A stretch of DNA of 61,558 nucleotides, taken from Trebouxia sp. TZW2008 (lineage: Eukaryota > Chlorophyta > Trebouxiophyceae > Trebouxiales > Trebouxiaceae). Shown one piece after another: positions 14,101 through 24,900 of the stretch (its first letter is position 1; each line of letters starts with the position of its first letter). Location of the stretch: positions 1 to 61,558 of the forward strand of contig BDIU01000390.1 in assembly GCA_002118135.1 (NCBI GenBank). Direction: 5' to 3'. The position numbers and the translations under genes were made by a program. The notes below the pieces were generated by a model, which was given only the letters and a program-made list of their open reading frames with translations, was not told where the DNA came from and ran no database searches.

Positions 14101-15401
14101 CACCTATGCTGTGCTTTCTGGAAGGCCCAGTAAAGGAGGAGGCCAGGGGCAGGACAAACAGGCTGTACAGCCCCGCCAGGATGAGGGCCAGGCAGAAGGG
14201 CGCCACAGCTAACCCTAGGGCAGCAATCACCCCCCAGGCCTGTATTGTAGCAGCTACTGGCAAGCAAGCCGCCAGCAGCAGTTTCTCAAAGGCTAACACC
14301 ACCACTGGGTACTGAAGCTGTACCCACTTGAACTGCAGTGTGGCCCACACACCTGCACAGACAGCATGGGATCAGCATGTGGTGTATGCATGCCATCCAG
14401 ATCAACATTGCGCTTGTCAAAGGCTAGTACCACCACAGGCCTGCACACGAGCACTATGTGATAAAGAAAGGGGGTAGAGCACTTGATGGGAAAGGGTGGC
14501 CAAAAGCTTTACCAACCCCAAGGAAACTCTGAATACCTTCCTCTCAGCAACATAGCAGGCAGACTTTGGGCGCTAAGGTTTCAGCATGTGCTCCCCATGC
14601 GGTCATGATTATTGGGCATTGCTGCAAAGGGCGGCTACCATGCTGATACACTGCAGTATCACATCCACTGCAGCCTTTTGGGTTATGACCGAGTCTTGTC
14701 AGTGCTTGTTTGCAATCAACGTGCAGCAATGAGCACATCATGCATGTAGCTTAGGCTCGTATGCAAGCTTGTAGTTTTCTGCATTTGCAGTACAGCATCA
14801 ACATGAAAAGCATTGAGCTGTCCAGCATTGAGCTGTCCAGCAAAGATCAAGCCTGAGATGCCTGTGCAACTCCTGTACATATGCAGGGGGGACTGTGCAC
14901 CTGTGAGGAAAAGAGTGATGCCATTCATGATTGCTGTCAGCAACGGAATCAAGATCAGCTGGGTGTCTGTGAAGAACAAAACTGTGAGCCCAAAGCTCAT
15001 GTTCATCAAGCCCAAAGACAGCCATACAGCAAGCAGAGCTGCCTCCCTATACTGCAACGCATCCAGAATGTAAATCACCATAGACCCCACCTGCATGAAC
15101 ATCATTGCATACCTAGTCAAAAGTCAGACATACAAGAATGCAGTAGGATTTCAGCAGGGATTGAAGCTGGCATGCAAAGAACACCTCAATCAGCTTGATA
15201 CGTCATGTCGCAGATGTATGCAAAGGCCACTGAGTAGCAGCCAGATAATGCAGGAAAGCATAAAAAGAAAAGGAAACCCACCATGCCAATGCAGAATGAC
15301 ACGCTGCCCCCAAAGCCAGCCAGAATGACTAGCGATGGCAGCAGAGCTAGGCTGACTCTGGTGTTGTATTGAAAGATGTTGGGAGCAAATCTGGCGGACA
15401 T
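5187..15401 (-). CDS. NEF1: NO EXINE FORMATION 1-like multi-pass membrane protein
   Basis: The thirteen exons in coding order are 15282-15401, 14901-15090, 14104-14352, 12833-13020, 11521-11737, 10879-11249, 10498-10710, 9680-10036, 8776-9087, 7893-8116, 6751-6937, 5777-6175 and 5187-5372. All phases agree and give about 1070 residues; Arabidopsis NEF1 has about 1120. From memory of the plant protein, the N-terminus (RFAPNIFQYNTRV), LQFKWVQLQYP in exon 3, GLWWLTPDSG in exon 5, WFVHHHYWFLNI in exon 6, IFLLAPSLLLLNRDP in exon 12 and the C-terminus RLTQQQGMKLI all align in order. Hydrophobic segments recur along the whole length, so it is an integral membrane protein. In plants NEF1 is needed for plastid integrity and pollen-wall exine; its biochemical activity is unknown. 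The start is the ATG at 15401, with an in-frame stop a short way upstream. Introns 3, 4 and 7-9 carry partial exon copies. Confidence 0.93.
8190..8730 (-). repeat. Partial copies of NEF1 exon 10 head and exon 9 tail
   Basis: Intron 9 holds two diverged copies of the 5' part of exon 10 (about 8190-8250 and 8400-8470), the second with part of its acceptor. It also holds one copy of the 3' end of exon 9 with its donor (about 8660-8730). The exon-10 copies lie upstream of exon 10 and the exon-9 copy lies downstream of exon 9. Confidence 0.75.
9587..9668 (-). repeat. Tail copy of NEF1 exon 8
   Basis: The last ~65 bases of exon 8 are repeated just downstream in intron 8. The peptide VATFGLLLAVLQPPL is readable in both copies. 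Confidence 0.8.
10320..10408 (-). repeat. Tail copy of NEF1 exon 7 with donor
   Basis: The 3' ~85 bases of exon 7, together with the donor GTAGGC, recur about 180 bases downstream. The encoded peptide is close to GLLTTAGAGLLNAIYLAKLA in both copies. Confidence 0.85.
10816..10874. repeat. CACAG pentanucleotide minisatellite at a splice donor
   Basis: About eleven units of CACAG, with one CACCG interruption, directly adjoin the donor of NEF1 exon 6 (donor at 10878). Length change here would alter the sequence immediately after the donor. Confidence 0.9.
11813..12780 (-). repeat. Head copy of NEF1 exon 5 and array of exon 4 tails
   Basis: A copy of the first ~100 bases of exon 5, with acceptor, occupies about 11813-11912. 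From about 11950 to 12780 the last ~25-40 bases of exon 4 plus its donor recur some nine times in diverged form, at irregular 40-150 base spacing. The encoded LTTMQ and the following donor are recognisable in several. The true exon 4 follows at 12833. Confidence 0.75.
13021..13325 (-). repeat. Two head copies of NEF1 exon 4
   Basis: Two ~150-base units each carry an acceptor and the first ~130 bases of exon 4. VGAALFSVLPSVLYAVTNLG is legible in one. Each runs directly into the next unit's acceptor, upstream of the complete exon at 12833-13020. Confidence 0.88.
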
Positions 15402-16159
15402 TTTGGTCGAAGCTGTTGCACTGGAGCCTGGCTGAGCAATTTCTCAAGTAAGCGTCGGTGTTGTGCAATGCTGCTGCTGCAGCGCTTGGATGCCCTTGAA
15501 CATTAGCTTGCATGATGTGTTGAAGACCATCATGGGAAAGGCACATTCAACGTGCCGTGACACAGCGCATCAGCAGGTGCAGCTGATCAGTCCTAAGGAT
15601 TGAGAGCCGCATGCACTGCCTTAGACAAGCCAAGGCAGCCAGGAACTGCTCCGCAACGCCCGATCAAGTATGTCGTGGTAATTCCAGTCTCTATTCGCCG
15701 GCCGGATCTGCTGCAGCTCAGCCTGTCCTATCGAGCCTGGTAGAGACCCGTGTTTAGGTCGTGGCTACAACTCTTAGGAATTTTGGCGACCCTGGACTTG
15801 GCAGTACGGAAGTCGTTGCAGGGTAGTTGCGCAAGGCAGGCGAATGACCACTCTCAACGTGTGTCACAGACGCTTTTCGTTCGCAAGTGCGAACATCATA
15901 GCTCCTTTGTTGTGCGTCTGGTGGTCTTCCTGTACACGTGCATTTATCCGTTTAGTAAGTTTATGTAAGTTTGAGAGCCATTACCTAAAATTCGAGCAGC
16001 AGCAGGCACCATGAACGGGAACGCTGCGATGCAATTGCGATCGCGCAGGTCACTCGGGCCAGCGCCGAACAACATACACACCTGGGACTCGAACTGTTGC
16101 TTGGCACGGTGATGCCGGCTGTTCGTGATGCAAGCCCAACAGTGTAGGCCCCGCTACAG
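15402..16159. other. Divergent upstream region between NEF1 and the oxygenase gene
   Basis: This ~0.75-kb region should hold the NEF1 promoter (-) and the promoter plus the missing first exon of the oxygenase (+). The NEF1-proximal half is conserved in the other duplication arm. An ATG at 16011 is followed by a plausible donor, but its phase does not fit the next exon, so I leave the oxygenase start open. Confidence 0.5.
15879..15894. promoter_or_regulatory. Palindromic site upstream of NEF1, left arm
   Basis: GTTCGCAAGTGCGAAC has 7-base perfect inverted arms around a 2-base centre. It lies about 480 bases upstream of the NEF1 start codon. The counterpart at 35297-35312 differs by one base in each arm and stays symmetric. 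It may be a dimeric regulator site. Confidence 0.4.
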
Positions 16160-18005
16160 TTTGGTAAACGTCGAAGCGACGACGAGACCTTCTACTTCTA
16201 CCAGACGGCGGAGTTGCCTCAAAACGTAAAGCAGCGAAGCAATGTACATCTGGAAGAGGCCACGGTGACTTTCACGGACATGCGAACAAGCCTTGAGCCC
16301 TTCACCTTATTGCGCAACGGGTTCAAGCTTGAGAGTTTGCAAAGCCCGACTGGGCTGCAATGGGACGACGCCGATCAGGTGCTGCAGCTGACGTTTCCGC
16401 TGTAACTGAATCATCGTCTTGCGTGACCTTTGTACGCAAAGGTTGCTCTGGACTGCTTGCTGCATGCTGTGCACTTTCATGTTGCTCACATTCAAGTACA
16501 CTTGCCTGCCCACCATCTGCTGCTATGCACAAACACGCAGGTGAAGGCACTGTACTACCCAAAGGTAGAAGCAGTCATCAAAAAGGCAACTGGCGCTTAC
16601 AGGGCGCTGATACTTGACCACATGCTGCGAATGGGATCACACAGAGAGCAGTAAGTATACTACATAGCCAAACCATTCTGATGGGAGCAACACAGCTTAA
16701 ATGCTTGTATCCCTCTTGGGTCATGTGATGCTTGTTCAACCCATGCTCTCTTACATAACCGCCTGCACAAAGCATGAAGCATGAATGACTGAATTCATGA
16801 TATACACATGGAGCAGACAACAGGGACAGCCAGACATGTGCGTCCAGGCAATCTAAAGGCGTTGACAAAAAGTTAGAAGCAAAGCCAGGTATGCGGGCAC
16901 ATGTGGACTACACCTTGAGCAGTGGTCCCAACAGACTGAAGGAGCTGTTGCCTAAGTCAGAGGCCGAGGCTCTGCAGCAGCACCCATATGCAATCATTCA
17001 GGTGAAGGAATATTGTATAACAGGCTGTCAGCTTAGGAAAGGCCCTCGACGATTTTCAAAAGCAGGCTCTGTCTGTCACAGTTTGTTTGCAGAGCTATGC
17101 GAACAGTTCAACTGCTTCAGATGGAAGGAATGGACATCGCTTGACAGGGACAGCAGCATGTTCGTGTCACTTGCAAGGCTCTATGGCTGCAGAAGACATG
17201 ATTTGAAACATACACCAGCATGACTTCTGCTTGCCACAAAAGTCATTGTGCATATCTTGCCTGCACCACAAGCCTCAATGATGCCCTCACAGTGCCCTGT
17301 TGCATGCGCTAATGATTGTGCAGCTGTATAATTTGTGCATGCAGGGATGGCAACCACGCAAGGGGCCTGTGCTGGAGTCCCCGTTGGCATTGTGCGATGC
17401 TGCAACTCTGGCCCAAGATGACTTGATACCAACCAACCTCTACTTTCCTGACAGGACTGGTCAAGTCTACTCTGTAGCCCATAACCCTGCTCAAAGGTAC
17501 TTGATTTACCTTCTTGCAGCTGCAAAGTAATCCCAGCGACAGCTTTGCTAGCACAGTGCTGCTGCCTATAACAGGTAGTATTGCAATGGTCCTCAACAAA
17601 ACTTTAGCATCCGTGCATGCAGTACTATACATTTTGTCTGGCACCAACCAAGTGTTGATATGCTCAACAGCATGAAGAGGTCTCTCTTGCAAGGCTTTCA
17701 AGGCAGGCATGGACAATGAGTTACAAACAATTGGACACCATGTTTTGAGGTGAACCTTATATGCATAGTTTCATGTATAGTCACGGGACAGCAATAAGCC
17801 TTCAGCATATGCCTGCAGGTGGTACTATGCCAAAGAGATGCAGACAGATGAGCTGTATCTGTTTGTGGGGTATAATTCACGGCAGGACGGTTGTGCCCGC
17901 TTTGTTCCTCACTCGAGCTTTCAAGATCCTAACACACCTGCAGATGCACCTGACAGAGAAAGCATTGAATTCCGGGCATACGTCTTCTGGGCACCCGACA
18001 GCTAG
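16160..18005 (+). CDS. AsaB/CmcJ-type non-haem iron oxygenase (5' end unresolved)
   Basis: The exons are 16160-16378, 16541-16650, 16848-17001, 17345-17496 and 17819-18005; phases agree and give 273 residues. The N-terminus is missing: the frame is closed by a TAG at 16145-16147, so a short first exon must lie upstream. The order of motifs fits the hydroxylase/desaturase AsaB and CmcJ family known from fungi and bacteria: a substrate-side N-terminal domain, LYYPKVEAVIKKATGA, AHVDYT (a likely H-x-D iron pair), GPVLESPLALCDA, then WYYAKEMQTDELYLF and FVPHSSFQDPNTP (the likely distal His), ending in RESIEFRAYVFW. Such enzymes are 2-oxoglutarate/Fe(II)-type oxygenases or desaturases of specialised metabolism. 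The substrate cannot be told. It sits between the two arms of the inverted duplication and has few or no exon copies in its introns. Confidence 0.85.
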
Positions 18006-18996
18006 AATGAGGGCATTAAAGGACTTACACAGTTAGTACATAGTACAATGCTCTTTACATCTCAGTACCTCTTGAAAAGAAAGTACCGAGATGTGTGTCA
18101 GTACATGTCAGCGCTGCATACTACTCATGATCAGAGCTGTGTCTAGCCCAAACTTTGAACAAACGCGACAGCATACCTTCTTATGTGTGTCTAACTGTAC
18201 CATAAGCAGCAGCTGTGTGAAGTGCGCATATGGCATTGCTGTGGCTTTGCTAGCACGTCTCACCATTGACTGCTGTGCAGCATGCTGTGCAAGCAGATGA
18301 TGCAGACTGATAGGAGAAGGGAAGAAGAAGGCCATGTTCTGAGCAAAGTACGAATGAGAATTGCGAAATAGGATGTGCTGTATAGCCATGCACTGGAATG
18401 ATAAGGGTCAAAAACGGTAGAGACCCGAGCCTGCCAGAGTTAGGCGAAACAACTTGAAAACGCAGGCTAGTCATATGCAGATGACATGACATTATCATCG
18501 GGCATAGCTTTCAAGATAAATGATTGTTTTGAGTTACGATCCTTTGCCGTGCATTCAATCTGAGGATGCATCACGTTCAAGCTTTTGACAACAACAGGCT
18601 TGAGGAAAACCCTTTCAGAGCGTTGCACTATCAACGACGGGCTTCAAATAGCCAGGCTTTATTCCAGCTACTACCCTAGCTGACAGGCTTTGTGACTTGC
18701 TGCTTGAACCGTTCAACATCGTTGAACAGACGCTGCAGCTTGTATGCAGTCTTCAAGACTTCCTACCCTAAATGACACGGTGACTAAACTGCTGCTACTG
18801 GAGAAACATTGATGGAGTTGCCTGCTTCTAGAGACCGTGCTTTTCCCGCCCACGCAAAGCATCACACAACCCTTGCACCTAAAGAAACCGTTGCTAGCAC
18901 AATGACACAACCTCACTCAATCAGCACCAGTTGCAATCACACAGGACCGACCAGTGTGGCAGGAAGACACAAACATGAGCCTTCCTGCCGCCATCA
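18006..18996. other. Convergent intergenic spacer with a dispersed 41-base motif
   Basis: This ~1-kb spacer lies between the oxygenase and RPC1 stop codons. The only structure I see is a 41-base motif at 18411-18451 that is also found at the right edge of the window. Confidence 0.6.
18411..18451 (+). repeat. Dispersed 41-base motif, copy 1
   Basis: It matches 61507-61547 at 35 of 41 positions by eye. Shared cores are AGAGACCC, CCTGCCA and AGGCGAAACA. It is single here but tandem at the right edge of the window. Confidence 0.75.
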
Positions 18997-21900
18997 CTAG
19001 CAGGCCAGCACAGGCAGAGGCCGTGGCGGAGGCAACATAACATGGCTCTGCTGCTGAATCTTGAACAAGCCAGTTCCCACAGGCATGGGAATCCCCATAA
19101 TGATGGACTCACTGACTCCAGTGATGTCGTCTACCCTGCCATGTATGGCTGCGTCAAACAGGTGGTCGGTTGTCTTCTCAAAGGAGGCAAGCATCAGCAC
19201 ACTGTCCTTCATCTTTGCAATCCCAAATCTGGTGATTCCCAGCACCTCACCCTGCACGCAAGACAATGATTTGTTTGCAGCGGCAGCAGCCCAGGGTGAA
19301 GTGTACAGCTGCATCAAACAGGTGGCCTATCGTCTTCTCCAAGGAGGCCAGCATTCGCATACTCTCCTTCTTCTTTGCAATGCCAAACCTGGTGATACCC
19401 AGCACCTCGCCCTGCACTCAGTATTCATTTTGCTGCAGCAGCAGCAGCAGCAGCAGTCCATGTTGACGCGAAGCTATGCATGCTCGTAACAAAGGCTACA
19501 TGGAGACTGCATGCTTTGCAGGTGGTGCAAAGTGTGCCTTGGAGATCATCTGCATCACTAGCTTGCTTGAGGCTTTCAACTCCCCTCTGGCCACATTATC
19601 TCTGTTGACAAATTGTTTTTGAGGTAACTGCCAGGAGCTTTTGCAATAGCAATAAGTATGCTGTACCTTTGAAGTCACGCAGTCAGCCAGCAGCATGGTG
19701 TGCCTGGCGGACGTCTATGGACATGCCGTGGGACGACATGTCTTACGGATTTCAGCCATGATGATGCTTTGTGCTGCCAAAGTCTGATGTTTCATGCTGA
19801 GCATGTCTTATACAGTATACCTTGGAAGTCATGCAGTCGGCCAGCAGCATGGTGTGCCTGGCGTCTATGGACATGCCGTGGGACGACATAGTCTTGTGTA
19901 TCTCAGCCATGATGATGCTACGTGCTGCCTCTATGCCTAGGTATTTGTAGATCTCCATGATGTCATTGGAGGTGGTCTTGACGCCGTTCACTCCAACAGT
20001 GCCCATCACCCTCTGCATGTCTTTGCCCTCCACCAACAGCTCAAACCTGCAGTCACAGCATGCAAATTATGCAGTTGACACAAAGTTACAGTGCATGATG
20101 TCATCGGAGGTGATCTTGATGCCATTCACTTCCACAGTGCCCAATACCATCTGCATGTCTTTGCCCTCCAATAGCTTCAATCTGCAGTTGCAACAGGCAG
20201 GTTGTTGGTTTGGGTAAGCATCAAGCCTATGCATTGCATTTGGGAACCCCAATGGCATGACTATGTGGATTTCAGCCATTATGATGCTGCGTGCCGCCTC
20301 CATGCCTAGTTATCTCTAGATCTCCATGATGTCGCTGGAGGTGGTCTTGGTGCCGTTCATCCCAAAAGTGGCCATCACCCGCTGCATGTCTTTGCCCTCC
20401 ACCAGCAGCTCAGATTTGCTGTTGCACATGCAATTGAAAGAACTCAATGCTGAAGGCTCTAAGAGCCCCCCTCCCGTGTACTTGACGATCTCCATGATGT
20501 CGTTGGAGGTGGTTTTGATGCCATTCAACCCCACAGTGCCCATCACTCTGCATGTCTTTGCCCTCCACAGGCAGCTCAAACCTGCAGTCACAACCTGCAA
20601 CTGATGCGTTTGACACAAAATTACAGTTCCATGATGTCATTGGAGGTGGCCTCAATGCCATTCACTTCCAAAACAGTGCCCAGTACCATCTGCATGCCTT
20701 TGCCCTCCGTCAACAGCTCAAATCTGCAGTTGCAACACGCAGGTTGTGGGGTTGGGTAAGCATCAAGATTCAGCATCTGGGAACTCTAATGGCATGACAG
20801 TGTGGATCCCAACCATGATGATGCTGCTTGCCGCCTCCATGCCTAGGTACTTGAAGATTTCCATGGTGTTATCAAAGGTGTTGTTGACGCTAATGACCTT
20901 AACAGTGCTCTCTGCATGTCTTTACACTACACTATGAACTCAAACCCGTCAGCAGCTTGACATTGTAGGCAAAACGCATTGGCAGTGTTGAGTCAACGAA
21001 CTGAAGAAAGATGACTGCAGGAATAGCCACATTGCAGCCCAAGAAAGCTGCCTTGACCATCGACTTGCTAAGTCTGCTGATTGTCACCTGCATGTGCCTG
21101 CTTCATTGATGTCATGACTTGACTAGGTACATAAGAGTGCAAGTGGCTGACCTGCCATTGTCTAGATTGTTGATGACAGTGCAGTCCACAGCCGGAATGC
21201 CTTATTTAATAACGTGAGGTACTTGCTGAAGCAGCAGCTGTAGGCTGGTCAGGATGCTCTCCCTAGCTGCCTCCTCAAAATGAAAGCAATACTGTACACA
21301 TGAGTCACCACAGGTGTAACAGGGCTGACCTGCCATTGTCCAGATTGTTGATGACAGCGCGGTCCACAGCTGGGATGCCCTGTACCATGACGTGAGGCAC
21401 TTGCTGAAGCAGCAGCTGCAAGCTTGTCAGTATGCTCTTCTTAGCTGCCGCCTTCTTCTCTTCCATCTTCTTCTCATCCTCTGCCTGCTTGTCCTTGCCC
21501 TTTGCAGTGCTCTCCTTGCTTTTCCCCTGGGCTTCCTGACGGGGCGGGTGGATCTCCACACTGTCATTGCCGCTCACTCTGCATTGGCATCATGGTTATA
21601 TATAGTTATATATCTATATATATATAGTTATTTGCATGCTGGCTGGTGAAGATATGTTAGCCTGCTAGGTGTATACACAAGCAGTGAAGTGCCTGCAGAT
21701 GATGCGCTGCAAAGCCATCCTGCTCTGACTCAAATGTCCATCACCAGTGATTGCTTGACATCAACACCAGCAGCACTGTTGTGGTGCCTTGAACAATGTT
21801 GTGTGTCCATGCATGGAAGGCATGCACAAAGGTCCAGCTAAGCATGTTGAGGGGCACTCAGCTGCCTGTTGACAGTCCTGCCCAAAAGCCCAATTCAATG

Positions 21901-24900
21901 CAGTGTAGGAGTGACACATGCAGTGCTCAGCACCTGATATGCTCAGTCTTGAGCTTCAGCTTGGAGTGCTTGAGCAGCGCTTTGCCTACAGACCGAGGTG
22001 TCACTGCCAGCTGTAGCTTGGCGATGACGTCCAGGTCAAGGCGGGTGTTGATGAAGCTGGCAGAGTGCAGCAAGCAGAATTCCCAACTCAATGTGCTCAG
22101 TCTTGAGCTTGGGCTTGGGGTGCTTGAGGAATGGTTTGCCAACAGACTATCAAATGACATGCCGCCTATTCTGCACAAGACGACAACGCGCAGAAAATGT
22201 GTCAAGTAGAGTTGCCCACCTGATGTGCTCAGTCTTGAGCTTGAGCTTGGAATGCTTGAGCAGGGCTTTGCCAACAGACTGAGGTGTGACCGCTAGCTGT
22301 AGCTTGGCAATGACGTCTAGGTCAAGGCGGATGCTGATGAAGCTGGCTTGGGGCTGCAGCACGGCCTTGATGTGGGCCGCCACCTGCCCTAAAACCGTCT
22401 TCTCTAGACGTGCTTTCACCATGCGGGCGTTGGTTTCGTGGTTGTCCACTGAGAGCTTGACCTGCAGGTACAAACTGCTGTTGTAGACATAAGATCATGC
22501 TGGCAAACGGCAGGCATTGGGTGCGCAGGCGTTGATTTTGTGGTTGCCCACGGAAAGGTTCACCTGCATGGGTGCATGCATGTAAGCTGCTGTTGGGGGC
22601 CGCCACTTGCCCTAGCACTGTCTTCCGCAGATGTGCTTTCACCATGCGGGCGCAGCTTTCGTGGTTGTCCACTGAGAGCTTGACCTGCACAAGTGCATGC
22701 GCGTAAGCTGCTGTTGTAAGCAGATCTGAGATGTCGCTCATTGTAGCTTGCTGTTGTAAACAGCCACTTGCCCTGGAACTGTCTTCTCCAGCCGCGCTTT
22801 CACCATGTGGGCGATGGTTTCGTGGTTGTCCACTGGGAGCTTGACCTGCACAAGTGCATGCGTGTAAGCTGCTGTTGTAAGCAGCTCTGAGATCTCACTC
22901 ATTGTAGCTTGCTGTTTTAAGCAGCCACTTGCCCTGGAACCGTCTTCTCCAGACGCGCTCTCACCATGCGGGCATTAGTCTCGTGGTTGTCCAGTAAGAG
23001 CTTGAGCTGCACAAGTGCGTATGCGTGAGCTGCTGTTGTAAGCAACTGTGAGATGTTGCTCACTGTAGCTTGCTGTTATAAGCAGCCATCTGCCCTCTGA
23101 CTGTCTGCTCCAGATGTGCTTTCACCATGCAGGCATTGGTTTCGTCCACTGACAGCTTGAAATGCACAAGGCATGCAAGCACAGGTTCCACAGGTGTGTG
23201 CTGAGAGCCGGCATGGCAGCATGCCTGCAAGGGGCCGCATAGGGGGTGGCAGGGGTTGGCTTACAGTGATGATGAGGGTAGAGGGAGTCTTAGCAGCAGG
23301 GAGAATCTCTGATACGCAGCACTTCAAGCGTCACATTCATGCTGGCAACTTTGGCAGAGTAGAAAGCCTTGAGAATGCCTTTGGAAAAGTGCGTATAACT
23401 GCGCATGCTCTTTAAATAACATGCGTGGCTTACAGTGATGATGATGAGAGTTGAGGTGCTCTTGGCAGCGTTGATGATCTCCTTAATGCGCAGCACTTCA
23501 AGCGTCACATTTCTGCTGGCAACACGAGCAAAGTGGAAGGTCTTGAGAATACATGAGGAACAGTGTGCACATGCATTCATGCTGTCCATGCCACATGCGT
23601 GGCTTACAGTGATGATGGGAGTGGAGATATTCTTTGCAGCATTGATGATCTCTTTGATACGTGGCACTCCAAGTGTCACGTTCATGCTGGCAACACCAGC
23701 AAAGTGGAAGGTCTTGAGAGTCATCTGTGTGCCGGGCTCCCCAATACTTTGAGCTCCAAAAGCTCCCACAGTGGACCCTACAAGCAGCAGATAACACAGT
23801 CAAGGCAGCTGAACACATTTGTCGGCTGCAGCAGGAATAAACAAGGCTATCACGCTTAGTTTGGCAGCATCATACAGCCATGAGCTGCAGCAACAGCAGC
23901 TGCAGCAACAGCAGCTGTAGCAACAACAGAGCTGGCATCAGGGTGGCAAGGGAGCCCTGCAAAGCTGCAAGCTGAAGCAACAGTGTTCGCGAGAAACACT
24001 GCGCACAGATTAATAGAGCTGCACAGCTGTTAAATGCAGCAACAGTAATCATAGGAGCTGTTGTGCAGGGTCCAGATATGCTGCAGGGATGAACAACATA
24101 CATAGTCTTGTAGCGCTACAAGCTGCAGCAGCAACAGCAGCAGTACTCGGGTGAAGAGTAGGGTAGACAACCTTGCCTGGGTCTGCGCGCCCAGTCTGGT
24201 AGCACAGCTGTGAGCTGCATTAGCAGTTTTCATGAGCGCGTTTTTGATACAGATTGCAGCTCTATTCAGCTATAACAACAATTAGAGCAGCAGCAGATTC
24301 AAGATGGAGGCTTGCCTGGGTCCATTCGCTTAGTCTGGTAGCGCTGCACAGCCAGGTCCAGCAGGGCAGTCAGCTCAATGCTGGAGAGCCCATGTACCCC
24401 AGCTGCCACCTCCACCTCTTCAGGACCCCGCTCATCTGCAGGCAGCTCCAACCGTTTTCTGACACCCCTCAAGATCTCCACCTGCAGCAAAAGTTCACTG
24501 AAGTGTGTGGCAGGCAGGTTGCCATGACCCAACACAAAGGGGTAAGCTTGACTGCTCCAATGATGCCTTAGAGAAGGTCTTCACACTGGCTATGACTCTC
24601 AGGCAGTCAGCCTTTAAGCACAGATGGGTGTCAGGCATGCTACTGCAAATGTGCTACATACTTGCCTCTGCCTCTTAATGTGCAGACTGCGCCTGGCTTG
24701 GCCTGAAGGTTGCCTGATCATGGCATGTGCTGGATAGTCAGGCTTCTACACACAAATACCAGCAGAGTGGAAAAGCTCTCAGTCATCACCTGCTTGAGGA
24801 TGAAACTCCTGAGGTCAGCAATGAACTTGCCACTGTAGCTAGGGCTGTCCTGCACCAGCCCTCTCAGCTTCAGCTGCTGCTCCATCATTTGAAGCAGCTC

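Larger units (their letters stand above)
1615..15910 (+). repeat. Left arm of an inverted segmental duplication
   Basis: This block matches 35280-41612 in opposite orientation. The shared order is: the 5' flank and five exons of the coiled-coil gene, the convergent intergenic spacer, NEF1-like exons 13, 12 and 1, and the NEF1 upstream region including a 16-base palindrome. The left arm is longer because NEF1 exons 2-11 are kept here and are missing from the other arm. The boundaries are approximate, judged by where similarity fades (about 1615 and about 15910). Confidence 0.85.

Noticed and set aside
22500..23165. CRISPR-like or protein-domain tandem array
   Set aside because: The units are diverged exon starts with acceptors in a eukaryotic intron. 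Spacing is irregular and there are no constant repeats with unique spacers.
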